Source: Anaerolineae bacterium
Lineage (GTDB): Bacteria; Chloroflexota; Anaerolineae; Aggregatilineales; J027
Reading direction: 5' to 3'
NCBI GenBank assembly: GCA_021463865.1
Contig: JAJTXY010000008.1
Location: forward strand, 124,001-188,000
DNA length: 64,000 bases
In this document: one piece after another, positions 16,398 through 25,849 of the stretch
Layout of the letters: each line of letters opens with the position of its first letter
Numbering within the stretch: position 1 is the first letter of the stretch
Program-made: the position numbers and the translations under genes
The notes under the pieces: generated by a model
Seen by the model: the letters and a program-made list of their open reading frames with translations, nothing else
The model's database searches: none
What the model was told of the DNA's origin: nothing

Positions 16398-19300
16398 GTG
16401 ATTTGCATGTCGGATCGGAACACGCCGCCGCGCAAACCATCTGAGACACCCAAGCCGGCGCGTACCAGTTCAACTTCTAGCTCTGCGTCCGGTAAAAAGT
16501 CCACCACTACACCCAAAACAGCAGCCCAAGCGCCGTCGAAAGGTACGAGCAAAAAAACGACGGGAAGTGCTTCTGTCGTATCTTCGCGCACATCTGCACC
16601 GAAAACATCCAGCAAGGCCACTGGTACAAGCAAGTCAACGACGGGAACAACCGGAAGATCGGCAGCGGGTTCAGCTAAAACGACTACTAGCAAAACACCG
16701 CCGTCAAAAATGGCGACGCCTGCAAAATCAACCGCGTCTACAAAAACAACAAAATCTCCGGCTGGCACAGGCAAAACATCGGCTAAAACGGCGACTAAGA
16801 CGACGGCATCAAGCAAGACCTCTTCTGCAAGGATGACCAGCGCACGCCCACAACCAACACCGCGTCCGGTGCGTCCCCCGCGCCCACCGAACCCTAATTC
16901 GTTTGGGAATCGGCTGCGGCGATTTTTGGAAGACCCAGATGCGTTTCGTAATCTGGGCCAGACAATGCCTAGTTGGGCCGATGAGTTGGGCGCGATTTTG
17001 CTGATTATCGTAGGGATTTTTGTGTTTACAGCCCTGCTCAACCCGGTGGGTGATGCGGCAGTGGCAACATCATTGGCGACAGGATTAAAACAAGCATTTG
17101 GCATCGGGTCTTTTGTTACCGCCCTCACCATTTTTGGTATGGGGATATTGCTGCTGCTGCCGAAAATCAATATTCATCTCAATCTAAAATTTGACTGGAT
17201 GCGGATACTGGCGGTTGAAATCGCCTTTATCAGTTTACAGGGGTTATTCCATCTGCTGGCGTTTGAGGAAGAAGGGCGGGCACTAGCACGCGAGGGTAAG
17301 GGCGGCGGCTATGTCGGCTGGGCCATCAGCAGCATTTTGACCACCGTGTTAGGCCAGTATCTCTCAATTATCGTGCTGACCATCGGCATGGTATACAGTT
17401 TGATGTTGGCGTTGCACATCCGCCGACATCATATTCGGCAATCGTTGGAATGGGTGGGGACCCGTTCGCAAGACCTTTCAATGCGGGTCCGGCCTGCTAT
17501 GCCACAGCGCCCTGCTGTCCAGCCTAACGGAAATATCACCACCCAAGAGATGATGATCGGGGCATCAGTGGTAGCCCCTGCGGTAGCGACGATGGTTCAT
17601 CCCCTGCCTGTTCAAGAAATGCCAGTTTATACGCCGCCTGCTGCATTGCCACCCAAACCAGCACCCATCATGCCACCAGAGAATGTCTCATCTGCGGGGG
17701 TAAAGATCGAAGTGCCATACGGAAATTATGCACGGCCTGATGTGACACCTGCACCTGTGGCGGAATCGGCTACCTCACCTGTACCTCCTACACCGCCGCC
17801 ATTGCCACCCCAAGTATTGCCGGGAATACAAAATCCAGACACAGCGCCAAGTCGAGCCGAGCGGCCTGCGAGACCCACACGCCCAGAACCGATGGGTCGA
17901 AGTGTACCGCCCCCATTGCCACAAACGACGGTAGAAGAACAACCTGCTGAGATACAGTCGCCTGCTGTGCCACTGTCGGTGTCGGAATCGGAAAAACTAT
18001 CTATTGAAACAGTGTCTCCTGTTGCTGACGAAGCGGTGACAGCGGTAAATCCAGAAAATGAGATTGAAGATATGCAAGACGACGAAAACGAGATGCTGCC
18101 CCGCCGCAACACGTTAGTGATTAATGGGCAAGTCGTAAATCTGCCCGTTAAAGAAAATGGGGAAGCCGTAAAGCCCCGCAGTTCAAATTCAAATCCCGTC
18201 AATGGTAATGGCAGCAACGGACGGCGCTATTTTACGGTGGATGGCTTTCAAGACCGCCGCATGGTAGGGCAACGACCAGCGGAACTGCCTCCGTTTGAAC
18301 TGCTGCATTACACCCATTTGCGACTGCCCTCCGAAGATGAGGTCAATAACAACGCCCGTATCATCGAACATACGATGATGGAATTTGATATTGATGCGGA
18401 TGTGATTGATGTGCGCGTTGGGCCAACTGTCACCCAATATGCGGTGTCGCCAATTAAAGAAGTCATCAATGAGGCCGGGGAGCGCGTGGTCATTCGCACT
18501 CGTGTGGGCAAAATCGCGGCCCTGCAAAATGACCTTGCATTGGCACTATCGGCCCGGAGTGTACGTATTGAAGCCCCTGTACCCGGTCATTCATATGTTG
18601 GGATTGAAGTGCCCAACCGTGAACCAAGTGTGGTGGATTTACGCTCGGTCTTGGAATCCGAAGCATCCTACAAAGAACGGCATAAACCCTTAGCTGTACC
18701 ATTAGGTCGGGACGTATCGGGTGATCCAATTGTGGCCGATCTTGCATCCATGCCGCATATGTTGATCGCAGGCACAACCGGGTCAGGCAAATCAGTCTGT
18801 TTGACGGCGATGATTGCGTCACTGGTGGCAAACAATACCCCGGATCGGCTACGACTGATTATCCTTGACCCCAAGATGGTCGAGATGGTGCATTTTAATG
18901 GCTTACCCCACCTGCTTGGGCCAGTCGAAACCGATGGCGAACGCATCATCGGGGTGCTGCGCTGGTCAACCCGTGAAATGGATCGGCGCTATAAGTTGTT
19001 GGAACATGAAAACGCCCGTCATCTTGAAGCCTATAACCAGACAGTCGTCAAAAAGGGCAAACCGGAAGAACAACTGCCGTATATCGTGATTGTGATTGAC
19101 GAAATCGGCGACCTGATGATGACGCGGCCCGATGAAACCGAAAAAACGGTGACACGCCTTGCCCAAAAAGCACGCGCCGCCGGGATGCACCTTGTCATTG
19201 CTACCCAACGCCCCAGTGTGGATGTTATCACGGGACTGATTAAAGCTAACTTCCCGGCCCGTATCTCGTTCGCGGTGGCGTCGGGGACGGATTCGCGTGT

Positions 19301-19790
19301 TATTTTGGATACAGTGGGGGCGGAATCATTGGTCGGCAAGGGCGACATGTTGTTCCTTGCACCGGACGCGGCAGGGCCAAAACGTATTCAGGGGTGTTAT
19401 GTTTCGGACGAAGAACTATATGAAATCGTCATGTACTGGAAGGCATGGCACACCGAACAGCAAGAGGTACAGGAGGCCGAGGAGGAAACCGTGCCCCCAT
19501 GGGAGCGCGGCATGACCCGACTCGAAACGCTGTCCGAACTTGACCCGATGCTGGAAGAGGCCCTTAGCTTGGTGGTGTTGGATGGAGAAGCCTCGGCATC
19601 CTTGATTCAGCGACGTTTAGGAATTGGCTATCCGCGTGCCGCCCGATTGATGGATTCGCTGCACGAATTGGGGATTATCGGTGAACCATTGGCAGGAGGC
19701 AGAAGCCGCCGTGTCTTGGTAAAATCTATTGACGAAGCACGCCGGATGGTGCGGAACAACCGCCGCAAACCACCGGGGAGTGGGTCATAA
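16398..19790 (+). CDS. ftsK: DNA translocase FtsK/SpoIIIE
   Basis: The 1130-residue protein pumps chromosomal DNA during division and segregation. Residues 1-165 are a low-complexity Lys/Ser/Thr/Ala-rich tail, then four membrane helices lie between about 195 and 345. A Pro-rich linker follows to about 620, and the FtsK motor domain occupies 630-1030. Walker A GTTGSGKS lies near 792-799 and Walker B YIVIVIDEIGDLMM near 894-907. The C-terminal winged-helix gamma domain (about 1050-1110, ASLIQRRLGIGYPRAARLMD) reads KOPS-type DNA sequences. The start may be GTG at 16398 or ATG at 16407; the AAAAGGA site suits the former slightly better. The long basic N-terminus and linker are Chloroflexota-style variable regions. 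Confidence 0.93.
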   Translation: MICMSDRNTPPRKPSETPKPARTSSTSSSASGKKSTTTPKTAAQAPSKGTSKKTTGSASVVSSRTSAPKTSSKATGTSKSTTGTTGRSAAGSAKTTTSKTPPSKMATPAKSTASTKTTKSPAGTGKTSAKTATKTTASSKTSSARMTSARPQPTPRPVRPPRPPNPNSFGNRLRRFLEDPDAFRNLGQTMPSWADELGAILLIIVGIFVFTALLNPVGDAAVATSLATGLKQAFGIGSFVTALTIFGMGILLLLPKINIHLNLKFDWMRILAVEIAFISLQGLFHLLAFEEEGRALAREGKGGGYVGWAISSILTTVLGQYLSIIVLTIGMVYSLMLALHIRRHHIRQSLEWVGTRSQDLSMRVRPAMPQRPAVQPNGNITTQEMMIGASVVAPAVATMVHPLPVQEMPVYTPPAALPPKPAPIMPPENVSSAGVKIEVPYGNYARPDVTPAPVAESATSPVPPTPPPLPPQVLPGIQNPDTAPSRAERPARPTRPEPMGRSVPPPLPQTTVEEQPAEIQSPAVPLSVSESEKLSIETVSPVADEAVTAVNPENEIEDMQDDENEMLPRRNTLVINGQVVNLPVKENGEAVKPRSSNSNPVNGNGSNGRRYFTVDGFQDRRMVGQRPAELPPFELLHYTHLRLPSEDEVNNNARIIEHTMMEFDIDADVIDVRVGPTVTQYAVSPIKEVINEAGERVVIRTRVGKIAALQNDLALALSARSVRIEAPVPGHSYVGIEVPNREPSVVDLRSVLESEASYKERHKPLAVPLGRDVSGDPIVADLASMPHMLIAGTTGSGKSVCLTAMIASLVANNTPDRLRLIILDPKMVEMVHFNGLPHLLGPVETDGERIIGVLRWSTREMDRRYKLLEHENARHLEAYNQTVVKKGKPEEQLPYIVIVIDEIGDLMMTRPDETEKTVTRLAQKARAAGMHLVIATQRPSVDVITGLIKANFPARISFAVASGTDSRVILDTVGAESLVGKGDMLFLAPDAAGPKRIQGCYVSDEELYEIVMYWKAWHTEQQEVQEAEEETVPPWERGMTRLETLSELDPMLEEALSLVVLDGEASASLIQRRLGIGYPRAARLMDSLHELGIIGEPLAGGRSRRVLVKSIDEARRMVRNNRRKPPGSGS

Positions 19791-19831
19791 CACGCTGAAC
19801 CACAAGGCAAAATCGCATATTTGAAACAACA

Positions 19832-19852
19832 GGGCAGGTGAATCATCTGCCC
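19832..19852 (+). terminator. Hairpin after ftsK, likely terminator
   Basis: GGGCAGGTG and CATCTGCCC pair over nine positions (one G-T) around a 3-base loop, followed by TTT. It lies 42 bases after the ftsK stop. A possible upstream start for the next gene would fall inside this loop, which argues against that start. Confidence 0.6.
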
Positions 19853-19897
19853 TTTGCCAACCCTTATTTATTACACAAGATTGGGCCGGGAAAATCT

Positions 19898-22462
19898 ATG
19901 TTCCGACGGGATCGTAAAAAAAAGCAGGATAAATCCTCCCAAAAACAGACCGAGCAGACACAGACACCCAATGAACAGGGAAATCCACCCGAACGCTATG
20001 CCAAAGTTGCCGAAAAGATGGCAAAGCAGTTTGCCAAACCCCCTGTGACCGGCCCATTGAAAACCCCCGGCATTATTCAACATGTTCAACAAATCCCCGG
20101 CGGGGCGATCATTCATGCTGCCAATGCCTCAATTTCAGTGATATTTTATCAACCGAATCTTGTGGAAATCCGGATGCGGCCTGATCGTCAATTCCCGCCT
20201 GTTTTTTCGTATGCGTTAAGTGAAACGTTTAAATTTACCCCTCAAGCCGCAACCGTCACCGAGGATACCGATACCGTCGTCATCGGTGCAGGCGGAATGG
20301 CCTGTGTCTTCACCCGCACCACCACCCAACTGCGGATTTATATGACCAATGGGCAAGAGGTCAATGTTGAGAGCGGGTTTAGCTGGCTGGGTGAAAAAGT
20401 CACATGGCAGCGCCAATTACCCACCGAAGAGGGCTGTTATGGATTGGGCCAGCGCGGATGGGGGTTGAATCTGCGGGGTCGCAAATGGGCCTTATGGAAT
20501 TTTGACCCAGTGGGTTATGGACGTGGCACCGACCCAGTTTATTACAGCATCCCGTTCTATATGGGCGTGCATCCCGAATATGCTATCGGCGTGTTGTGGG
20601 ATAATCCGGCACGTGGCGCGGTTGATCTCGGTGCGGAACGAGCTAACCAAATGGCTTTCAGCGCGGATACAGGCGAACTGCGCCTGTATTTTATGGCCGA
20701 TGAAAAACCCGATGCCGTCCTGAAACACTACCTAGAATTGACAGGTTTGCCGCCGCTGCTGCCACTGTGGGCCTTTGGTTATCAACAGTCGCGGTGGGGG
20801 TATGTGCCATCCAATAAATTCCGCGAACTCGCTAGAGAGTTCCGTCAGCGGCTGATTCCCTGTGATGTCCTCCATTTCGATATTGATTATATGGATGGGC
20901 ACCGCGTTTTTACCTACAACAAAGAGACATTTGGTGACTTGCCTGCCTTGCTCTCCGAACTCGACAAGCAGGGATTTAAGGCCGTTTCGATTGTTGATCC
21001 GGCCATTAAAGTTGACCTCGATTATGAGACCTTCCGTGAAGGGCAAGAACGTGGCATGTTCCACATCTATCCCGATGGCCGATTGTTTGTTGCGCCTGTT
21101 TGGGCGGGTGATTCGGCCTTTCCCGATTTTACCAATCCGACGGTGCGCGAATGGTGGGCCGGACAGGTCGAAAATTTGCTTAAGGTCGGGTTTGCGGGTT
21201 TGTGGAACGATATGAATGAGCCGACGGTGTTTTTGCCCTCCGGCCCCGGCATCGTGCCCGAATATATTTCGGCCAATTGGGAAGGGCAGGGAAATACTCA
21301 CCTCGGCGGAGCGCATAATGTATACGGAATGCAGATGGCACGGGCCACACGCATGGGTCTTGAACGTGCTCGTCCTGACAAACGCCAATTTGTCCTGACA
21401 CGTGCTGCATATGCCGGAGCACAGCGGTATACGGTTTCATGGACAGGGGACAACCGCTCCGAATGGGATCATCTGCGCCTTTCGATTAGTGTGGTACTAA
21501 ATCTCGGCCTATCGGGGATGTTCTTTACCGGGCCGGATATTGGCGGGTTTATGGGCGATTGCGAACCTGAAATGTATGCCCGCTGGATTCAAGTTGCCAG
21601 CCTGCTGCCTTTCTGCCGAACGCATACTGGTACAGGTACAGCAGATCAGGAGCCATGGAGCTTTGGGCCAGAAGTTGAAAAGATCGCACGGAAATATATC
21701 GAACTGCGCTATCAACTGTTGCCCTATCTCTATTCGACGTATGTACAGGGGGCACAAAATGGCGTGCCGATGATCCGTCCGACCTTTTGGGACGACCCCA
21801 GCGACACCCGCCTGTACAACCAAGATGATGCCTATATGGTCGGGGATGCCCTACTAGTTGCACCGATTCTCGAACAAGGGGCAACTAAACGCGAACTCTA
21901 TCTGCCGCGCGGAGTTTGGTATAACTTTTGGACACGTAAATTGATTGACGGGTCACGCACGATTGAACTTGAAGCACCACTCGATCAAATGCCAATTTTT
22001 GTGCGGGCGGGGCGCGTGGTCCCGATGTGGCCTGTAACACAGTATGTTGGTGAGAGGCCGATTGATGAATTGCAGCTACTCGCCTTCGCAGGGATTGGCG
22101 AAACGACCCTTTATGAAGATGCAGGGGACGGTCTGAGTTATAAAAATGGCGACTATCGCTACTCCTATTTCAGCACCAAGTTTTTGCCGGGGGGACAGTT
22201 CGCGGTCGAATGGCGACGGGCGGGAAAATATCAACCCGCCTATAGGAAAGTGCGCTTGGAATTGGTTGGCATTTCTGGCGACCCCGAAATGGTGTATGTG
22301 GATGACCAAGCCGCCCCGCTGTGGTTTTTTGAAAACAGCATGGTCGAGGTATTGAGCAGTCCGTTTAGTCAAGTACGCATTGTTGGGAAATCGCCCGATA
22401 CATCCGAAGCGGCCAAAACAGTGGCACGTCGTCCGGGGCCAAGCAGTGACCCAAAATCATAA
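19898..22462 (+). CDS. Glycoside hydrolase family 31 (alpha-glucosidase-like)
   Basis: The 854-residue protein is a GH31 retaining alpha-glycosidase. After a basic, Gln-rich N-terminal 50 residues come a beta-sandwich domain and a TIM barrel. The barrel holds GYQQSRWGY near residue 288, the nucleophile motif LWNDMNEPTVF near 430-440, and the acid/base region WTGDNRSEWDHL near 515-526. C-terminal beta domains follow (IFVRAGRVVPMWP near 690). No signal peptide is seen, so it probably acts in the cytoplasm on maltose-type or related oligosaccharides. The upstream ATG-equivalent at 19838 lies in a terminator hairpin, so I prefer the ATG at 19898. The 3' end overlaps the convergent epimerase gene by 6 bases. 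Confidence 0.92.
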   Translation: MFRRDRKKKQDKSSQKQTEQTQTPNEQGNPPERYAKVAEKMAKQFAKPPVTGPLKTPGIIQHVQQIPGGAIIHAANASISVIFYQPNLVEIRMRPDRQFPPVFSYALSETFKFTPQAATVTEDTDTVVIGAGGMACVFTRTTTQLRIYMTNGQEVNVESGFSWLGEKVTWQRQLPTEEGCYGLGQRGWGLNLRGRKWALWNFDPVGYGRGTDPVYYSIPFYMGVHPEYAIGVLWDNPARGAVDLGAERANQMAFSADTGELRLYFMADEKPDAVLKHYLELTGLPPLLPLWAFGYQQSRWGYVPSNKFRELAREFRQRLIPCDVLHFDIDYMDGHRVFTYNKETFGDLPALLSELDKQGFKAVSIVDPAIKVDLDYETFREGQERGMFHIYPDGRLFVAPVWAGDSAFPDFTNPTVREWWAGQVENLLKVGFAGLWNDMNEPTVFLPSGPGIVPEYISANWEGQGNTHLGGAHNVYGMQMARATRMGLERARPDKRQFVLTRAAYAGAQRYTVSWTGDNRSEWDHLRLSISVVLNLGLSGMFFTGPDIGGFMGDCEPEMYARWIQVASLLPFCRTHTGTGTADQEPWSFGPEVEKIARKYIELRYQLLPYLYSTYVQGAQNGVPMIRPTFWDDPSDTRLYNQDDAYMVGDALLVAPILEQGATKRELYLPRGVWYNFWTRKLIDGSRTIELEAPLDQMPIFVRAGRVVPMWPVTQYVGERPIDELQLLAFAGIGETTLYEDAGDGLSYKNGDYRYSYFSTKFLPGGQFAVEWRRAGKYQPAYRKVRLELVGISGDPEMVYVDDQAAPLWFFENSMVEVLSSPFSQVRIVGKSPDTSEAAKTVARRPGPSSDPKS

Positions 22463-23446
22463 GTACCCGTGATCGCGGTACCAATGGTATGTATCGGCGA
22501 AACTTTGGGTCATATCGTAATGCGGCTCACCCAATTCACGCCACGCCTTCGCGCAATCAAAGTAGATGTAGCGCTTGCTGAGACGCAGTTGATTGCCTTC
22601 CGCGTTGCCGGGAATGGGGATATTCAACGCACGTCCGGCGTCTACCAACAAAGCCGCAATATCCACCAGTGGCGGAGGGATAGGAATTTGGGGTGGCGGT
22701 ACCCCAACAATCTCAGCAATGAGGTGAAGCATGGCCTTATGGCTGAGATTGACCGCGCCGAGCAAATAACGCTCTCCCATGCGGCCACGTTGGGCAGCGG
22801 CCAAATGCGCCCGTGCCACGTCGCGCACATCAATCATGGTGACGCCCCCTTGCATGGGCATGACCGGGACTTTTTTCTTGGCAACCTCAATCACCAGACT
22901 GCCCGAAATCAAATTGAGATCACCCGGCCCGATAATGACGGCAGGATTTAAAATCACGCAGTCCAGACCCCGTTTAATGGCGCGATAGACTTCCGCCTCG
23001 GCGAGAAATTTACTGTGACCATAAGGAGTTAGACGGGGGTTAACATTAAAATAGGTGTGTTCATCAGCGGGATAGCTATCCTCTCGATGGCCCATCGCGG
23101 CGGCACTGCTGGTAAAAATGAAACGACGCACCCCGGCTTTTTGACTGACTTGTAATAACAAGCGCGTGCCATCTACATTGACGCGATATATGGATTCTTT
23201 GTCTTGTCGCCAATAATCGGCCACCGCCGCAACATGAAAGACCCACTGGACACCTGCTAATGCCTGCTCCAAAAATTCAGGGTCAGCCATATCGCCAATA
23301 AAATGTTGCACCGACAGGTCAGCGATGGCGTCTAAACGGCTGGACTGGCGGCGCAAAATCCGCACCTCATGTCCAGCAGCAAGGAGGGTTCGTGCGACCC
23401 ATGAACCGACAAATCCGGTTGCACCTGTCACCAGTGCGGTTGCCAT
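22457..23446 (-). CDS. NAD-dependent epimerase/dehydratase family (extended SDR)
   Basis: The 329-residue protein begins with the dinucleotide-binding motif VTGATGFVGSWVARTLL (residues 5-21). It has the catalytic Ser in TSSAAAMG near 112-118 and the YxxxK pair in YGHSKFLAE near 138-146. The PAVIIGPGD segment near 165 and overall length match dihydroflavonol-4-reductase-like and hopanoid-associated sugar epimerases. It acts on a sugar nucleotide or a lipid-type alcohol; the substrate cannot be decided. Start ATG at 23446 lies 6 bases after the response regulator gene, so the two are co-transcribed. Confidence 0.87.
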   Translation of the reverse strand: MATALVTGATGFVGSWVARTLLAAGHEVRILRRQSSRLDAIADLSVQHFIGDMADPEFLEQALAGVQWVFHVAAVADYWRQDKESIYRVNVDGTRLLLQVSQKAGVRRFIFTSSAAAMGHREDSYPADEHTYFNVNPRLTPYGHSKFLAEAEVYRAIKRGLDCVILNPAVIIGPGDLNLISGSLVIEVAKKKVPVMPMQGGVTMIDVRDVARAHLAAAQRGRMGERYLLGAVNLSHKAMLHLIAEIVGVPPPQIPIPPPLVDIAALLVDAGRALNIPIPGNAEGNQLRLSKRYIYFDCAKAWRELGEPHYDMTQSFADTYHWYRDHGYL

Positions 23447-23452
23447 TATGGT

Positions 23453-24223
23453 CTAGTCCTGTGGTTGTGAAGAATCAGGCTCATCAGGCGGTAGGAATTG
23501 ATGGGTGTCGGAATCATCCAATGCGGTAAAACGCATAAACGCCCGTTCCTGTGCGCTCATTTCGGCGGGATATTCGTTACGATCAGAGGCTTCCATAATC
23601 CGATAGCCCTCTTTGATGTAGCTGCGAATAGTATGTGGGCTGACCCCCATTTCGTCAGCAGCAAGGTCGGCGCTCATACCTTCAACCACACAGAGTTGGA
23701 TGGCTTGGCGTATACGATCCGTGAGTTCGGGATAGGGCCGCTGCTTTGGCAAAACCAGCGCATTGACGAGCGATCTATCTGCTCTGTTTTTGATGACTTT
23801 TTCGACGCTGGACGAGATGGCAAAAGAGACGTTTTGTAACCATGCTATGGTGCTGGCGATTTGTAGGCCCACATCATTACGTACCAAATACCCAACCGCT
23901 CGACCTTCCAGCGCGGCCAAAGCATAGTCGGTGCGTGGAAGGTGCTCCAACACGACCACTTTTACATCCGGTATCTTGGCACGGATGCGAACAATAATGG
24001 CTTTTAGCTCATCAGCGGTTTCAATATCTTCGGTATCCAAGAGCACCGTATCGGGCCATTCTGCATCGGCGCGACGATCTAGCCACTCAAAAATGCCATT
24101 GACCGTTTGGGTCAGTGCCACGACTCGTGTCCGACGATCCCAAGCCAAGTAGCTGTTAATCGCGTGCAGACCATAAAAATCATGGTCACAGATCATCACC
24201 TTAAGATTGACGTGAAGTGTCAT
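23453..24223 (-). CDS. Response regulator with HTH output domain, atypical receiver
   Basis: The 256-residue protein has an N-terminal receiver-like domain (1-130). The acidic pair CDHD is near residues 12-15 and the likely phospho-acceptor Asp is in TVLLDTED near 62-65. The usual Lys of the last strand appears replaced by Arg (YLVRNDVG). A helix-turn-helix of LuxR/NarL type follows near 165-210 (IQLCVVEGMSADLAADEMGVSPHTIRSYI). The C-terminal 45 residues are acidic and Pro-rich. No histidine kinase gene is nearby. It may respond to phosphorylation or act as a phosphorylation-independent regulator. Confidence 0.78.
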   Translation of the reverse strand: MTLHVNLKVMICDHDFYGLHAINSYLAWDRRTRVVALTQTVNGIFEWLDRRADAEWPDTVLLDTEDIETADELKAIIVRIRAKIPDVKVVVLEHLPRTDYALAALEGRAVGYLVRNDVGLQIASTIAWLQNVSFAISSSVEKVIKNRADRSLVNALVLPKQRPYPELTDRIRQAIQLCVVEGMSADLAADEMGVSPHTIRSYIKEGYRIMEASDRNEYPAEMSAQERAFMRFTALDDSDTHQFLPPDEPDSSQPQD

Positions 24224-24257
24224 CTCGCCCCCCTGACAACATCCTTTTGGTTCATTC

Positions 24258-24707
24258 TCATTCCCCCGTTAATGGAACTGCGGGTATGGAGTCGCTGGTA
24301 TCTACAGGCGTTCCCCGGCCCTCAATATCAGCTACATCATCCCCGCCTAACGGCATCGTCCTTTCAATTTCTTCTGGTGTTTGCCCACTTTCCAGACGTT
24401 CGACGACTTCATCAAATTCGTTGCCCAAATCCTCGTCTAATTGACTGCCAAAATGACGCATGACCCGGCCTAGCGTTTGAGGATCAGCATTTTCCAGTTC
24501 GGAAAGCGCATTCAAATCACCCGATTCGATACGGTCTAATTGGACGGAACTGGAACGGGCAAGGGCAACACGGCGGATGATGCGGGTGACGTTGGTGCTG
24601 CCTGTATAGGGACTGCGTGGCACGGCCTGATCGAAATCGGCATAAGTCTTATAGTTAATTTCAAAATGTCGGCCAGTTTCGTTGCAGCGATATTCGTAGG
24701 TGGGCAT
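24258..24707 (-). CDS. FmdB-like protein with degenerate zinc ribbon
   Basis: The 149-residue protein opens with MPTYEYRCNETGRHFEINYK, the characteristic start of FmdB-family putative regulators. Normal members then show two CxxC pairs for zinc; here only Cys8 remains, and the second pair is replaced by a PRSPYTGSTNVTRIIRRVAL segment. The rest (60-149) is acidic with a helical part (LGNEFDEVVERLESGQTPEEIE). The zinc site has therefore probably been lost while the fold start is kept. Function unknown. It lies between the threonylcarbamoyl-AMP synthase and the response regulator on the same strand. Confidence 0.72.
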   Translation of the reverse strand: MPTYEYRCNETGRHFEINYKTYADFDQAVPRSPYTGSTNVTRIIRRVALARSSSVQLDRIESGDLNALSELENADPQTLGRVMRHFGSQLDEDLGNEFDEVVERLESGQTPEEIERTMPLGGDDVADIEGRGTPVDTSDSIPAVPLTGE

Positions 24708-24772
24708 TGGGTTTCAAATCCACGATTCAGTATGTTTACCACACTCAAGTATACTGCTAGTATGGCAGGTCG

Positions 24773-25843
24773 CTAGTCTGGAATGGTGATGACTTTCCCC
24801 TCGGCGGCACGAATCAGACGATCCCAGATTGCCAGACCCAAGCCCTCCTGCACAAAACTTTTGACGAGAATGACATCTACCCCTAGAAAATCGAGGGTGC
24901 GCATTCCGGCAAACAAATTTCGTGCAATCATTTCGAGGTCGGTGCGTGGGCCAAGTTCGACCAATTGGATAGGGAGGCGGGCAAAATAAGGGTGGTCTTC
25001 TTCCGAAGTCAAAACACCCACCGATTTGCCCTCCACGACCAAACGCTGAATGATTGCCTGCATATGAGCAACGACTTTGGAATCATCCGAGCCAGTAAAA
25101 AGCATCAATTCGGCATTGGGAGAGTAATGTTTCAGCAGCATTCCCGGTGAGGGCATACTTTCCTCCGCCCCCATAAAACGCTGCTTGATTTGTAGATTGG
25201 GGATCATGACCCGCAGTGGTTCAATCAATGCACCACCGGGGCGTAAAATTGTCGGGATGGCTTGGGTCAAATCGAGTACAGTTGATTCGACGCCGATGGA
25301 GGTCGCGCCGCCATCCAACACCAAATCCACACAACCATCCAAATCCTCCAACACATGTTGGGCCGTAGTTGGGCTGGGGCGGGAAAAGCGATTGGCGCTG
25401 GGGGCGGCGATTGGCACATCCGCCGCTTTCAACAAAGCTAGGGCCACTGGATGACTGGGCACACGCACGGCGACGGTATCTAAGCCAGCGGTGACGATGG
25501 CAGGCACACGCGGCTGACGCTTTAACACAAGCGTTAACGGCCCCGGCCAAAAGGCTTGGGCAAGTTGTAAGGCTAGTTGGGGAATATCCTTAGCCACCAA
25601 TTCCAGTTGATGGCGGGATGAAAGATGGAGGATGATTGGGTCGGACGTGGGGCGGGCTTTGGCGGTAAAAATGTGCTCGACTGCCATTGCATCAAAGCCA
25701 TTCGCGCCAAGCCCATAGACGGTTTCAGTAGGGAAGGCGACTAAACCACCCGCACGGATGCGTTCGGCGGCTTGTTTAATCAGATGCGCTTCAGGATACT
25801 GGGCATTTAAGTGAAGAACTTGTGTTTCAGCGGAATACGTCAT
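24773..25843 (-). CDS. L-threonylcarbamoyladenylate synthase (Sua5 type)
   Basis: The 356-residue enzyme makes threonylcarbamoyl-AMP from Thr, bicarbonate and ATP for the universal t6A modification of ANN-decoding tRNAs. The YrdC domain (18-210) contains FPTETVYGLGANGFD near residues 37-51, the KxR-type motif in AKARPTSDPIILH and PSANRFSRPSPTTAQHVLEDL near 148-168. A C-terminal Sua5 domain (about 245-350) distinguishes it from the short TsaC form. It starts 6 bases downstream of the rarA stop, so the two share a transcript. Confidence 0.93.
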   Translation of the reverse strand: MTYSAETQVLHLNAQYPEAHLIKQAAERIRAGGLVAFPTETVYGLGANGFDAMAVEHIFTAKARPTSDPIILHLSSRHQLELVAKDIPQLALQLAQAFWPGPLTLVLKRQPRVPAIVTAGLDTVAVRVPSHPVALALLKAADVPIAAPSANRFSRPSPTTAQHVLEDLDGCVDLVLDGGATSIGVESTVLDLTQAIPTILRPGGALIEPLRVMIPNLQIKQRFMGAEESMPSPGMLLKHYSPNAELMLFTGSDDSKVVAHMQAIIQRLVVEGKSVGVLTSEEDHPYFARLPIQLVELGPRTDLEMIARNLFAGMRTLDFLGVDVILVKSFVQEGLGLAIWDRLIRAAEGKVITIPD

Positions 25844-25849
25844 GAGTCT

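Noticed and set aside
16331..17170. 279-codon minus-strand frame opposite ftsK
   Set aside because: It is the mirror of the low-complexity Lys/Ser/Thr/Ala-rich FtsK tail; the Val/Ala/Asp-rich product is typical of a shadow frame.
20732..21388. 218-codon frame opposite the GH31 gene
   Set aside because: The plus strand encodes the conserved GH31 catalytic motifs over the same bases.
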